Assembly (NCBI RefSeq): GCF_031583025.1
Contig: NZ_CP134062.1
Coordinates: 5,367,234-5,431,233, forward strand
Direction of reading: 5' to 3'
From: Mycobacterium sp. Z3061
GTDB taxonomy: Bacteria > Actinomycetota > Actinomycetes > Mycobacteriales > Mycobacteriaceae
DNA length: 64,000 nucleotides
The notes beneath the pieces are model-generated. The model saw nothing but the letters and a program-made list of their open reading frames with translations, had not been told where the DNA came from and ran no database searches. The first letter of the stretch is position 1; each line of letters begins with the position of its first letter. This document shows positions 1-8,984 of this stretch, one piece after another. The position numbers were made by a program, and so were the translations under genes.

Positions 1-2
1 GC

Positions 3-995
3 ACCGTGCCCGGGGCCTACTGGCTGTTCCACGGCGGCAAGGTCGACAAGTTCAAGGACCTGCTGATCAACTGCGGCTACCCGCTCATCGAGCGTTTCCC
101 GCTGATGCTGGGTACCGCGGGAGTCATCCTGCTGATCGGCCTGATCCGGTGGTACTTCGGCAAGAACAGCAAAACCGGCGCGGCAAGCGGAGATGCCACA
201 TCCGACGAAGCACCCGCGGACCGCCCGCCCCTGCTCAGTGGTTTCGTGGCGAAACTGAGCTCCCTGCTGGCCGGCGACTCCTACGACGACGCCGATGCCG
301 ACGCGGCCAACGCCGCACCGCCGGCCCACTCGAAAGGCCGGGCCGCCCGCAGCGGCCGCACGACCCGGAGCACCAGCCGGACGGCGCAGCGCCCGGCGCG
401 GTCCCGTTCGCGGCACGCGCGCCCCGACGACTCCTTTGACCCCGCGGAGCGTCCCCGCCGCTCGAGCCGCAGAAGTGCGGTGCCGTCCGCCGACACCCCC
501 GACTACGACCGGACAGACCTACCGCCGCGGCGACGTCGGCGTCCGGAGGGCGACTCGGACCTGGGCGCGCACCCACCCCGGGAGCTGCGCCGCGAACCGC
601 ACCCACGGCGTAGCTCGTATGACCGGCCACGCTCCTCTGAAAGGCCGACTGAGCGGCCGTATGAGCGTCCTGAGCCGCGCAGCACCCGTTTCAATCCCTA
701 CGACTCCTACGACCGCCCCGCGTCCTCCGAGCGCGGTGAACGCCGCAGCCGCCACGAGCGCCGGGGCAGCGGCTATGAGCCCTACCCGCCTTACGAGCCG
801 CCGTACGAGCCCCGCAGCAGGCGCACCAACGGGTCGAACGGCGCCAACCCGACCCACCACCCGATCTCGCAGGTGCGTTACCGCGGAGAGGCACCGCGCA
901 GCGAGCCGCGCGACGACCGCCGCGAGGAACCGCGTTCAGATCGCCGGAGCCGGCCCCGCGCACCGCGCAGGCCGCAGACCGAGCCCTGGGAGTAA
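3..995 (+). CDS. Basic, low-complexity membrane protein, C-terminal part (Rv1111c-like)
   Basis: The reading frame is open to the window edge, so the true start is probably outside; a GTG at position 6 is available but is not convincing. Visible near the N-terminus is one hydrophobic helix (about residues 34-52 counted from position 6), followed by a cytoplasmic-type tail of more than 250 residues very rich in Arg, Ser, Pro, Asp and Glu, with repeated RS and YERP-like stretches. It ends in a Trp-Glu dipeptide, five bases from the convergent ispH stop. By position next to ispH I match it to Rv1111c, a membrane protein of unknown function (DUF6542-type, from memory). The tail looks intrinsically disordered. 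No function can be assigned. Confidence 0.75.
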   Translation, partial: TVPGAYWLFHGGKVDKFKDLLINCGYPLIERFPLMLGTAGVILLIGLIRWYFGKNSKTGAASGDATSDEAPADRPPLLSGFVAKLSSLLAGDSYDDADADAANAAPPAHSKGRAARSGRTTRSTSRTAQRPARSRSRHARPDDSFDPAERPRRSSRRSAVPSADTPDYDRTDLPPRRRRRPEGDSDLGAHPPRELRREPHPRRSSYDRPRSSERPTERPYERPEPRSTRFNPYDSYDRPASSERGERRSRHERRGSGYEPYPPYEPPYEPRSRRTNGSNGANPTHHPISQVRYRGEAPRSEPRDDRREEPRSDRRSRPRAPRRPQTEPWE

Positions 996-1000
996 GTCCC

Positions 1001-2014
1001 CTAGCCTCGCGACCGAGCAGGCCGGATTTCCCGCGGCAGTGCGAACACCAGCGTCTCGTTGGCCGTCGTCACCGGCTGGACCATGTCGTAGCCGTACTCA
1101 GCCAACCGGTCCAGCACACCGCTGACCAGCACTTCGGGAACCGACGCCCCGGACGTCACGCCGACCGTGGTGACGCCGTCCAGCCAGGCCGGGTCGATAT
1201 CGTCGGCCCAGTCCACCAGATGCGCCGCGCGTGACCCCGCGTTCAGTGCCACCTCGACCAACCGCACCGAATTAGATGAGTTGCGGGATCCCACGACGAT
1301 CACCAGCTCACACTCGGGGGCCATCGCCTTGACCGCGACCTGGCGGTTCTGGGTGGCGTAGCAGATGTCGTCGCTGGGCGGATCCTGCAACTTCGGGAAG
1401 CGCTGGCGCAGCCGCTCGACGATCTCCATGGTCTCGTCGACCGACAGCGTGGTCTGGGACAGCCAGATGACCTTGTCCTCGTCCCGGATGGTGACACGCT
1501 CGACGGCCTCGACCCCGTCGACGAGCTGGACGTGGTCAGGGGCTTCGCCGGCGGTGCCGACGACCTCCTCGTGGCCCTCGTGCCCGATCAGCAGGATGTC
1601 GTAATCGGCGCGGGCGAAGCGCTTGGCCTCGTTGTGCACCTTGGTGACCAGCGGGCAGGTGGCGTCGATGGTCTGCAGATTGCGTTCGGCGGCGGCCTCG
1701 TACACCGTCGGGGCGACGCCGTGCGCGGAGAAGACGACGATGGCACCCTCGGGCACCTGGTCGGTTTCCTCGACGAAGACCGCGCCCGCCCGGGCCAACG
1801 TGTCCACCACGTGCCGGTTGTGCACGATCTCGTGCCGCACGTAGACGGGAGCGCCGTGCTTCTCCAGCGCACGCTCAACCGTCTCGACGGCCCGGTCCAC
1901 ACCTGCGCAGTAGCCGCGCGGCTCCGCCAGCAGCACCCGCTTGCGGTCCGGCGCGCCATCGGAGGCCACCGTGCTCACCGCACCGGGAATCCCCATGTCA
2001 ATAGTCGGCGCCAT
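1001..2014 (-). CDS. ispH: 4-hydroxy-3-methylbut-2-enyl diphosphate reductase
   Basis: Last enzyme of the MEP isoprenoid pathway, reducing HMBPP to IPP and DMAPP with an oxygen-sensitive iron-sulfur cluster in the cytosol. The three cluster cysteines are visible at about residues 36 (GYCAG), 120 (DATCPL) and 218 (DDICYATQN). Conserved histidines lie at about 65, 98, 145 and 148, and the family SGASVP motif is near the C-terminus. I chose the ATG at 2014 (337 aa, MAPTIDMG) over an in-frame upstream start at 2041 because the M. tuberculosis LytB2 protein begins at the equivalent residue. The gene is divergent from the small conserved gene at 2104 and convergent with the gene ending at 995. Confidence 0.96.
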   Translation of the reverse strand: MAPTIDMGIPGAVSTVASDGAPDRKRVLLAEPRGYCAGVDRAVETVERALEKHGAPVYVRHEIVHNRHVVDTLARAGAVFVEETDQVPEGAIVVFSAHGVAPTVYEAAAERNLQTIDATCPLVTKVHNEAKRFARADYDILLIGHEGHEEVVGTAGEAPDHVQLVDGVEAVERVTIRDEDKVIWLSQTTLSVDETMEIVERLRQRFPKLQDPPSDDICYATQNRQVAVKAMAPECELVIVVGSRNSSNSVRLVEVALNAGSRAAHLVDWADDIDPAWLDGVTTVGVTSGASVPEVLVSGVLDRLAEYGYDMVQPVTTANETLVFALPREIRPARSRG

Positions 2015-2103
2015 GTCTCTCAGGGTACGTTCCACCGACACGGATCCGCCATTTCGTCGCCGCCAGCTTGGAGTTCGCCGCTGCGTGAGGCAGGCTGGAA
2101 CGC

Positions 2104-2727
2104 ATGGCTACTGCACCGTACGGGGTTCGGCTGATCGTCGGCGCGGCGACGGTCGCCGTCGAAGAGACGATGCGCCTCCCACGAACCATCCTGATGTACC
2201 CGATGACCCTTGCCAGCCAGGCGGCACACCTGGTGATGCGCTTCCAGCAAAACCTCGCCGAGCTGGTCATCAAGGGTGACACCACGCTGGAGAACATCTT
2301 CCCGCCCAAGGACGAGCAGCCCGAGTGGGCGACGTTCGACGAGGATCTCGAGGTTCTCGACGGCGGCGCCGGCGGGTTCTCCAGCATTCCGGTGGACGGC
2401 GTAGACGGCGAACGCCGCGCCGAGGGCCGGTTCGCGTTGTACTCGGTGTCCGACACCGCCGAGAACGCCGTCCCGGCAGCGGATGCCCCGACCCAGCCGG
2501 TCTCGACCCGCCAATCCAAGTCGGCTGCCGCGGCCAAGGTGCCGGCCCCGAAGGTAGCTGACGAACTCGACTACCCCCAGCTCACGCTGGCCCAGCTCCG
2601 GGCCCGGCTGCAGTCGCTGGATGTCGCCGAGCTGGAGGCCCTGCTGGCCTACGAGCAGGCCACCAAGGCCCGCGCCCCGTTCCAGACGCTGCTCGCCAAC
2701 AGGATCACCCGCGCGACCGCCAAGTGA
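2104..2727 (+). CDS. Conserved mycobacterial protein, Rv1109c family (lipid droplet-associated annotation)
   Basis: Protein of 207 aa that I match by sequence and position to Rv1109c. The first ~80 residues are an amphipathic, partly hydrophobic helical region ([20 protein letters not shown] and following). An acidic, Ala/Pro-rich linker and a C-terminal helical segment with the [19 protein letters not shown] pattern follow, which looks like a helix-hairpin interaction module. Homologues are often labelled lipid droplet-associated protein; I recall that label and cannot verify it here. The stop overlaps the xseA GTG start (GTGA), so translation of the two is probably coupled and the gene heads an xseA-xseB operon. 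Confidence 0.85.
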   Translation: MATAPYGVRLIVGAATVAVEETMRLPRTILMYPMTLASQAAHLVMRFQQNLAELVIKGDTTLENIFPPKDEQPEWATFDEDLEVLDGGAGGFSSIPVDGVDGERRAEGRFALYSVSDTAENAVPAADAPTQPVSTRQSKSAAAAKVPAPKVADELDYPQLTLAQLRARLQSLDVAELEALLAYEQATKARAPFQTLLANRITRATAK

Positions 2728-3974
2728 CTCCGGCCGCACAGACCAACTCGGCCGAGAATCCCTTCCCGGTTCGCGCCGTTGCCATCCGGGTGGCGAGCTG
2801 GATCGACAAGCTGGGCACCGTCTGGGTTGAGGGCCAGTTGGCCCAGATCAACATGCGGCCGAACTCTGCCACGGTGTTCATGGTGCTGCGCGACCCCGCC
2901 GCAGACATGTCGCTCACCGTCACCTGCTCGCGCGACCTGGTTTTGAGCGCGCCGGTGCGACTGACCGAAGGCACCCAGGTGGTGGTTTGCGGCAAACCCT
3001 CGTTTTACACCGGTCGCGGTACATTCTCGTTGCGGCTCAGCGAAATTCGCGCCGTGGGCGTGGGTGAGCTGCTGGCCCGCATCGAGCGGTTGCGCCGGTT
3101 GCTGGACGCCGAGGGCTTGTTCGACCCACGGCTCAAACGGCCGATCCCGTTCCTGCCCAACATGATCGGCCTGATCACCAGCCGGGCCAGCCACGCCGAG
3201 CGCGATGTCACGACGGTGGCCGAAGCCCGTTGGCCCGCAGTGCGATTCGCGATCCGCCACGCCGCCGTCCAGGGAGTCAACGCCGTCGCGCAGGTCGTCG
3301 AGGCGCTGCGCGACCTCGACGGACACCCGGAGGTCGACGTGATCGTGATCGCCCGCGGCGGCGGCAGCGTCGAGGATCTGCTGCCGTTCTCCGACGAGAC
3401 ACTGTGTCGGGCGATCTCGGCCTGCCGGACGCCGGTGATCAGCGCCGTGGGCCACGAACCCGACAATCCGCTCTGCGATCTGGTCGCCGACCTGCGCGCC
3501 GCCACCCCGACCGACGCGGCCAAGAAGGTGGTTCCGGACACCTCAGCCGAACAACGCCTGATCGCCGACCTGCGCCGGCGCAATGCCCAGGCCCTGCGAA
3601 ACTGGGTGTCCCGCGAGGAGCGCTCGCTGGCTCAGCTGCGCAGCCGTCCGGTGCTCGCCGACCCGCTGCGCATGGTGACCAGCCGCAGCGACGAGGTGCA
3701 CCGCGCCCGCGCCGCGCTGCGACGCGACATCAACCGGATGCTCACCGTGGAGACCGAGCGCGTCGGGCACCTGGCCGCGCGGCTGTCCACACTGGGCCCG
3801 GCCGCCACTCTGGCCCGCGGCTACGCCGTGGTGCAGGTACTGGAAGACGGGCTACCACAGGATGGGCAGATTCTGCGCTCCGTGGACGACGCGCCGACCG
3901 GCAGCAGGCTGCGGGTGCGGGTCGCCGACGGCGCCATCACCGCAGTGAGCGAAGGGCGTACCGATGGTTCCTGA
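2724..3974 (+). CDS. xseA: Exodeoxyribonuclease VII large subunit
   Basis: Catalytic subunit of exonuclease VII, which degrades single-stranded DNA from either end to short oligonucleotides and acts in DNA repair. The 416-residue protein has an N-terminal OB-fold (about residues 20-110) followed by the Exonuc_VII_L domain with the hallmark [15 protein letters not shown] stretch and [11 protein letters not shown], then a long Arg-rich coiled-coil region and the C-terminal ARGYAVV segment. The GTG start at 2724 overlaps the upstream stop by four bases, and the end overlaps xseB by 11 bases, as expected for a translationally coupled operon. Length matches the mycobacterial family. Confidence 0.96.
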   Translation: MTPAAQTNSAENPFPVRAVAIRVASWIDKLGTVWVEGQLAQINMRPNSATVFMVLRDPAADMSLTVTCSRDLVLSAPVRLTEGTQVVVCGKPSFYTGRGTFSLRLSEIRAVGVGELLARIERLRRLLDAEGLFDPRLKRPIPFLPNMIGLITSRASHAERDVTTVAEARWPAVRFAIRHAAVQGVNAVAQVVEALRDLDGHPEVDVIVIARGGGSVEDLLPFSDETLCRAISACRTPVISAVGHEPDNPLCDLVADLRAATPTDAAKKVVPDTSAEQRLIADLRRRNAQALRNWVSREERSLAQLRSRPVLADPLRMVTSRSDEVHRARAALRRDINRMLTVETERVGHLAARLSTLGPAATLARGYAVVQVLEDGLPQDGQILRSVDDAPTGSRLRVRVADGAITAVSEGRTDGS

Positions 3975-4209
3975 CGAACAACATGAGGCGTCGTCGATTA
4001 CGCCTATTAGTCAGCTTGGCTATGAAAATTGCCGAGATGAGCTAATCGAAGTCGTACGGCTCCTCGAGCAGGGCGGCCTGGATCTCGACGCGTCGCTGAA
4101 ATTGTGGGAAAGGGGCGAGCAGCTAGCCAAACGGTGCGAGGAGCACTTAGCTGGTGCCCGTCAACGCGTCACCGATGCCCTGGCGTCCGGCGAAGCCGCG
4201 GAAAGCTGA
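3964..4209 (+). CDS. xseB: Exodeoxyribonuclease VII small subunit
   Basis: Small helical subunit of exonuclease VII, 81 aa, which packs on the coiled coil of XseA. The family signature is visible: [20 protein letters not shown], then [20 protein letters not shown], giving the two-helix hairpin. The ATG at 3964 lies inside the 3' end of xseA (11-base overlap), so stoichiometry is probably set by translational coupling. The gene ends 65 bases before the steroid dehydrogenase start; that gap contains a separate regulated promoter. Confidence 0.95.
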   Translation: MVPDEQHEASSITPISQLGYENCRDELIEVVRLLEQGGLDLDASLKLWERGEQLAKRCEEHLAGARQRVTDALASGEAAES

Positions 4210-4245
4210 CCCCAGCAAAACTCATCGACAAACTTGGTTCCAAAC

Positions 4246-4259
4246 TGGAACACGTTTCA
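4246..4259. promoter_or_regulatory. KstR-type operator (TnnAACnnGTTnnA)
   Basis: The 14 bases TGGAACACGTTTCA match the KstR operator consensus TnnAACnnGTTnnA at every fixed position. KstR is the TetR-family repressor of the mycobacterial cholesterol catabolic regulon. The site lies just upstream of a TANNNT -10 hexamer and 16-29 bases before the 3-beta-HSD ATG, where a bound repressor would block promoter access. I recall that the M. smegmatis orthologue of this dehydrogenase gene has been reported as KstR-controlled. Confidence 0.85.
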
Positions 4260-4261
4260 GT

Positions 4262-4267
4262 TATTCT
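4262..4267 (+). promoter_or_regulatory. Probable -10 element for the 3-beta-HSD gene, leaderless arrangement
   Basis: TATTCT fits the mycobacterial TANNNT -10 pattern. Its 3' end is seven bases from the ATG at 4275, so initiation at the usual distance would begin at or next to the A of the start codon and give a leaderless mRNA. The operator sits between this element and the -35 region. Confidence 0.55.
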
Positions 4268-4274
4268 CTCCGGC

Positions 4275-5360
4275 ATGGGTGATCCATCACTGACAACCGA
4301 ACTCGGCAGCGTCCTGGTCACCGGGGGCTCCGGCTTCGTCGGCGCCAACCTGGTGAAGACCTTGCTCGAGCGTGGCCACCGGGTCCGCTCCTTCGACCGC
4401 GCCCCCTCGCCGCTGCCGCAGCACCCGAAACTGGAAGTGCTGCAAGGCGACATCACCGACAAAGCGGTCTGCGAGGCGGCCGTCGACGGCATCGACACGA
4501 TCATCCATACCGCGGCCATCATCGACCTGATGGGCGGCGCGTCGGTGACCGAGGAGTACCGCCAGCGCAGCTTCTCGGTCAATCTCGGCGGCACCCAGAA
4601 TCTGGTGGAGGCCGGCCAGAAGGCCGGCGTCAAGCGGTTCGTCTACACCGCTTCCAACAGCGTGGTGATGGAAGGCCAGAACATCGCCAACGGCGACGAG
4701 ACGATGCCCTACACCAAGCGGTTCAACGATCTCTACACCGAGACGAAGGTCGCCGCCGAGAAATACGTCCTGTCCCAGAACGGTGTCGACGGGATGCTCA
4801 CCTGCTCTATCCGTCCCAGCGGCATCTGGGGCACCGGCGACCAGACGATGTTCCGCAAGCTGTTCGAAAGTGTGATCAAGGGCCACACCAAGGTGCTGGT
4901 GGGTCCGAAGTCGGTGAAGTTGGACAACTCCTACGTGCACAACCTGATTCACGGCTTCATCCTGGCCGGCGAGCACCTGGTGCCCGGCGGCAGCGCGCCC
5001 GGTCAGGCGTACTTCATCAACGACGGTGAGCCGATCAACATGTTCGAGTTCGCCCGGCCGGTAGTGGAAGCATGCGGCGAGAAGTGGCCCACCCTAAGGA
5101 TTCCCGCTCCTCCGGTGCGTCTGGCGATGACAGCATGGCAGCGGCTGCACTTCCAATTCGGGGCTCCCGCACCGCTTCTCGAACCGTTAGCGATCGAGCG
5201 CGTGGCTATCAACAACTATTTCTCGATCGACAAGGCCCGCCGCGACCTGGGATATGAGCCGCTGTTCACTACCGAGCAGGCCCTCAAGGAGTGCCTGCCG
5301 TACTACGTGGACCTGTTCCACAAGATGAAGGCCGAAGCACAGGCCGCCAAGAACAAGTAA
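4275..5360 (+). CDS. 3-beta-hydroxysteroid dehydrogenase (Rv1106c type)
   Basis: NAD-dependent oxidation of cholesterol to cholest-4-en-3-one, the first ring step of sterol degradation. It is an extended short-chain dehydrogenase: the Rossmann motif TGGSGFVG is at residues 16-23, the HTAA motif at 78-81, and the catalytic YxxxK at Tyr154 and Lys158 (YTETK). I chose the ATG at 4275 (361 aa) over the longer open frame because M. tuberculosis Rv1106c aligns from the same MGD...LTTELG sequence and because the KstR operator and -10 sit just before it. It is convergent with the carboxylesterase, five bases apart. A ketosteroid-isomerase-like protein is encoded at about 50 kb, but that is not evidence of a shared pathway. 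Confidence 0.93.
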   Translation: MGDPSLTTELGSVLVTGGSGFVGANLVKTLLERGHRVRSFDRAPSPLPQHPKLEVLQGDITDKAVCEAAVDGIDTIIHTAAIIDLMGGASVTEEYRQRSFSVNLGGTQNLVEAGQKAGVKRFVYTASNSVVMEGQNIANGDETMPYTKRFNDLYTETKVAAEKYVLSQNGVDGMLTCSIRPSGIWGTGDQTMFRKLFESVIKGHTKVLVGPKSVKLDNSYVHNLIHGFILAGEHLVPGGSAPGQAYFINDGEPINMFEFARPVVEACGEKWPTLRIPAPPVRLAMTAWQRLHFQFGAPAPLLEPLAIERVAINNYFSIDKARRDLGYEPLFTTEQALKECLPYYVDLFHKMKAEAQAAKNK

Positions 5361-5365
5361 CGCGG

Positions 5366-6901
5366 CTAGCGAAAACTCACCATCTCGGCGCCCCAGGCGT
5401 CGCGAATCCGTGCGTCGACGTCGTGCACGATCGTGTCGACTTTGTCGATGACCAGGCACGCGCGGCCGGTCTGGTCGTAACGCGGCCAGGGCAGCTCACC
5501 GTCCGGCCCAGTCGGCTCACCACCGGTGGCGAAATTGACCCACCGGGTCTGCATCCGCCTGGACACCGCCGTTGCGGTCCTGGCCCCGCCGAGCTTGAGC
5601 GTCACGTCCTGCGGCCCGCCGAGATTGCCCCAGACGTAAGGCAATTCGGTGGCATGCGCGGCGCGGACGAGAAGCAGCTTGAACAACGGTGTCGCGTAGT
5701 CGAACCGGTACAGGTACACCGGCGCGACCGCGCTGTGACCCTGCGCCAGCCACATCGTCGGCAACCGGAAACCGATGTCGGTGGCCATGCTGACCACGCG
5801 TGACTTGTGCCGGCCGCTGTATGCCGATCCGATCTCGTCCACGGTCGGCAGTTGCAGGTCAGGCTGCTCGGCGGCGATCTGGTCGAACATCGAGGTGATG
5901 GCGCGCGGGGTGATGGGCATCAGCGGCGAGCGCATCAACTTGAACAGCGCCGCCTCATTCTTGTTGGTCCCGATGACCAACGGCACGGGCAACAGCCGCC
6001 CTTCCTGGGCGAGTTTGACGGGATAGTCATGCAGCAGCTCGCCGTCGACGATCGGGACGAATGCCAGCGTGCCGGGATTGCGGACGGGCACTTCGTTGAA
6101 CACTTCCTGCGTGGCCGCGACGAGCGCCTCGGTCGACACCTCGGTCAGGGTCCGTACCTCGGACGCACCGATGCCCAGCTTCTCCAACAGGCTCAACGCG
6201 ACCCGACGACCCCGCTCCCGGTCGTACACCGAGGTGGCCGGAGAACTCTGAGCGATCGCGCGGACGAACAGGCCCTCAGCCGCCGGGCTGGCGAGCAGGG
6301 TGGTGACCAGCCCCGCGCCCGCGGACTCGCCGAACACCGTGACGTTGGCCGCATCACCACCGAATGCCGCGATGTTGTCGCGCACCCAGGCCAGCCCCGC
6401 CAGCACATCGCGCAGCCCGATATTCGAGTCGAACGGCCGCTGCCAGGTGCTGAAGGACGACAGGTCAAGGAAGCCCAGCGCGCCTATCCGGTAGTTGAGA
6501 GTGACCACGATGACGTCGCCGGTCTCGGCCAGCGCGCGACCGTCGTAGAGCGGCTGACTGCCGGAACCCAACACATAGGCGCCGCCGTGCAGCCACACCA
6601 TGACGGGTTTCCCCGCACCGGGCTGCGCGTCGGCCGGTGCCCAGATGTTCAGCCGCAGACAGTCCTCATCCAGCGGCGCGCCGAGTTCGAGCGGCATCCT
6701 GGGGACCACCGGTTGCGGGCAGGCCGGACCGAATTCGGTGGCGTCGGCGACTTCGGTCCACCGCTGCGGCGGCTCGGGCGCCCGGAAACGCAGGTCACCG
6801 AGCGGCGGCGCCGCGTACCGGATGCCTTTCCAGAATTTGACGCGACCGTCGTCGCCGCCCCGGACCGGGCCGTATCCGGTTTCGACTACTTCGGTCGCCA
6901 T
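5366..6901 (-). CDS. Type B carboxylesterase (para-nitrobenzyl esterase family), full length
   Basis: Serine alpha/beta-hydrolase of 511 aa. Seen: oxyanion-hole HGGAY at 105-109, the nucleophile elbow GESAGAG with Ser193, an N-terminal Cys61-Cys81 pair typical of the family, and the late AHATELPYVWGN motif with the catalytic His. The ATG at 6901 is chosen because an AGGAG ribosome site lies about ten bases upstream and the MATEVVETGYGPVRG start matches the family; a longer open frame begins at 6958. In M. tuberculosis H37Rv the corresponding position holds two fragments, Rv1104 and Rv1105, so this is the unbroken version. The substrate is unknown; short-chain esters are the family norm. Confidence 0.92.
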   Translation of the reverse strand: MATEVVETGYGPVRGGDDGRVKFWKGIRYAAPPLGDLRFRAPEPPQRWTEVADATEFGPACPQPVVPRMPLELGAPLDEDCLRLNIWAPADAQPGAGKPVMVWLHGGAYVLGSGSQPLYDGRALAETGDVIVVTLNYRIGALGFLDLSSFSTWQRPFDSNIGLRDVLAGLAWVRDNIAAFGGDAANVTVFGESAGAGLVTTLLASPAAEGLFVRAIAQSSPATSVYDRERGRRVALSLLEKLGIGASEVRTLTEVSTEALVAATQEVFNEVPVRNPGTLAFVPIVDGELLHDYPVKLAQEGRLLPVPLVIGTNKNEAALFKLMRSPLMPITPRAITSMFDQIAAEQPDLQLPTVDEIGSAYSGRHKSRVVSMATDIGFRLPTMWLAQGHSAVAPVYLYRFDYATPLFKLLLVRAAHATELPYVWGNLGGPQDVTLKLGGARTATAVSRRMQTRWVNFATGGEPTGPDGELPWPRYDQTGRACLVIDKVDTIVHDVDARIRDAWGAEMVSFR

Positions 6902-7055
6902 CGATTCGAACTCCTCATTCCGTGCCCTGCCCCAGAAGATCACGGCACAAGCGTCCAAACCACTTTAATCGCGTTCTACGGGTGCGCTGGTGCTGGCGAC
7001 CGTCGCCGCTAATGTTGCCTGCAACACTGATGCGGAGGGCGGTCTCGGTCCGGGC

Positions 7056-8186
7056 ATGAACACCGAATTCACGCTTACCCAGAAACGCGCTCTGGCGATC
7101 TTCACTCTCCTGGCCCTGGCATTCGGGGCGTACTTCCTGCGCAACTATTTCGTTCTCATCGTGGTGGCCGCCGTCGGCGCCTATCTGTTCACGCCGCTGT
7201 TCAATTGGTTCAACAAGCGCCTGGGCACCGGCCTGTCGGCCACCGCCACCCTGTTGTCGGCGCTGGTCATCGTGATCGTGCCGGTAGGGCTGCTGGTGGC
7301 GCTGGCGATCGTGCAGATCGCCCGAATGATCGACTCGGTTTCTGGATGGGTCCGCTCGACCGATCTGAGCAGCCTCGGCGACAAGACCCTGAAACTGGTC
7401 AACGAATTCCTGTCCCGGGTGCCGTTCGTGCATGTCAACGTCACCGCGGAGATGCTGCGCAAGGCGATGGTGTCGGCCGCCCAGAGCGTCGGCCACTGGC
7501 TGCTGGGCATCCTGCAGAACACGGCAGGCAGCCTGGCCGGCATGATCACGTCGGCGATCATCTTCCTGTACGTGTTCATCGCTCTCCTGGTGCACCGCGA
7601 CAAACTGCGGACGCTGATCGGGCAGCTGAACCCGCTCGGCGAAGAAGTGACTGATCTGTATCTGCAGAAGATGGGCTCGATGGTGCGCGGCACCGTCAAC
7701 GGCCAGTTCGTCATCGCCTTCTGCCAGGGTGTCGCGGGAGCGGCGTCGATCTACATCGCGGGATTCCACCACGGCTTCTTCATCTTCGCGATCGTGCTGA
7801 CCGCGTTGTCGATCATTCCGCTGGGCGGCGGCATCATCACCATTCCGTTCGGGGTGGGCATGATGCTGTTCGGCAACATCGGGGGCGGGTTGTTCGTGGT
7901 GCTTTTCCACCTGGTGGTGGTGACCAACATCGACAACTTCCTGCGGCCCATCCTGGTGCCACGCGATGCCCGGCTCAACTCGGCCCTGATGCTACTTTCG
8001 GTGTTTGCCGGCATTTCGATGTTCGGGCCCTGGGGCATCATCATCGGCCCGGTGCTGATGATCATCATCGTCACCACCATCGACGTCTACCTGGCGGTCT
8101 ACAAGGGGGTCGAGCTCAAACCGGTCCCCGAGGACAAGCCCACTCGCCGCGGGTGGTTGCGGCGCGTTAAGTCAGCCGCTCCCTGA
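7056..8186 (+). CDS. AI-2E family transporter-like membrane protein (Rv1101c type)
   Basis: Polytopic inner-membrane protein of 376 aa in the AI-2E transporter (PerM/YdiK-like) family. Hydrophobic segments lie at about residues 9-25, 29-47, 60-85, 155-175 and four or five further ones in the C-terminal half. The PLGGGIITIPFG stretch and the DNFLRPILV motif are the typical family signatures. The export substrate is not known; the family name should not be read as proof of autoinducer transport. I prefer the ATG at 7056 (MNTEFTLTQKRAL) to an upstream GTG at 6990. The 3' end overlaps the convergent dienelactone hydrolase by 20 bases. Confidence 0.9.
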   Translation: MNTEFTLTQKRALAIFTLLALAFGAYFLRNYFVLIVVAAVGAYLFTPLFNWFNKRLGTGLSATATLLSALVIVIVPVGLLVALAIVQIARMIDSVSGWVRSTDLSSLGDKTLKLVNEFLSRVPFVHVNVTAEMLRKAMVSAAQSVGHWLLGILQNTAGSLAGMITSAIIFLYVFIALLVHRDKLRTLIGQLNPLGEEVTDLYLQKMGSMVRGTVNGQFVIAFCQGVAGAASIYIAGFHHGFFIFAIVLTALSIIPLGGGIITIPFGVGMMLFGNIGGGLFVVLFHLVVVTNIDNFLRPILVPRDARLNSALMLLSVFAGISMFGPWGIIIGPVLMIIIVTTIDVYLAVYKGVELKPVPEDKPTRRGWLRRVKSAAP

Positions 8187-8964
8187 GGAATTCGACCACG
8201 CGCTTGCGCGCCTCGTAGGCCGGCTGGCCGTCGATCTCGCGGACTTCGTCGGTGAGCACCGAATGCGCCATGCGGCCGAAGCCGTGCTCGTTGCCCGGGC
8301 CGGAGTCGATCTCGATCACCTCGAACGCGTCGCCGAGCCGCTGCTTGAGCGTTTTGAATCGTTCGCCGGGCGCCATCCGGTCCGCGCTGAACCGCAGACC
8401 GATGGCACACAGATCCCCGGCGGCGCAGCGATCGGCCACCACGCTGAGCTCGGCCTCACTCATCCCGGGATCGCGGCGTTGCTTGGCGGTGAGCGGGAAC
8501 GGCACCGAGGGCTGGCTGAGCACGGGAGCCAACACGCTGTCATCGACGGCGGCGGCCAGCGCGAAGCCGCCGGTAAAGCACTGCCCGATGACCCCGACCC
8601 CCTTGCCCGGCGTCTTCTCGTTGAGGTCGCGGGCCAGGGCGCGCAGAAACAGCGATACCGGCCGCTGTTTGTTGGTGGCCATCGCGGCGAACTCCTTGGC
8701 CACGCAGCCGCGGCTGATCTCGGCCACGATGTAGCCGGGCGTCTTGGCCTTGCCGGGCTGGCCGAACAGCGACGGGATGGCGACCGTGAACCCGTTGTCC
8801 ACCAGATGGTTGCCCAGTCCCAGCACCCCCGGATGGATTCCCGGCATCTCCGGGATCAGCACGACGCCGGGGCCAGAACCCTTGCGGTAGACGTCGTAGG
8901 TGTAGCCGGCGCCGGTGAACGGCGCAGCCGACCAGCCGGTGAGATCTGCTTCGGGTGCGGTCAC
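8167..8964 (-). CDS. Dienelactone hydrolase family protein
   Basis: Cytosolic alpha/beta-hydrolase of 265 aa. The family Cys nucleophile is in GQCFTGG, and the catalytic His is in NEHGFG near residue 235; IPEMPGIHPG marks the oxyanion region. Such enzymes open lactones in aromatic-compound breakdown, but many actinobacterial members have no known substrate. The open frame extends upstream to 9159 but that part is out of keeping with the family; the GTG at 8964 (VTAPEADLTGW) is the likely start, 20 bases after the stop of the next gene upstream on this strand, suggesting an operon. I do not recall a counterpart at this position in M. tuberculosis. Confidence 0.85.
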   Translation of the reverse strand: MTAPEADLTGWSAAPFTGAGYTYDVYRKGSGPGVVLIPEMPGIHPGVLGLGNHLVDNGFTVAIPSLFGQPGKAKTPGYIVAEISRGCVAKEFAAMATNKQRPVSLFLRALARDLNEKTPGKGVGVIGQCFTGGFALAAAVDDSVLAPVLSQPSVPFPLTAKQRRDPGMSEAELSVVADRCAAGDLCAIGLRFSADRMAPGERFKTLKQRLGDAFEVIEIDSGPGNEHGFGRMAHSVLTDEVREIDGQPAYEARKRVVEFLRERLT

Positions 8965-8984
8965 GTGACGTCCCTTCTGTCGGC

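Noticed and set aside
4104..4274. In-frame extension of the steroid dehydrogenase to 4104
   Set aside because: It would overlap xseB, run through the KstR operator and lacks similarity to the family; the ATG at 4275 fits.
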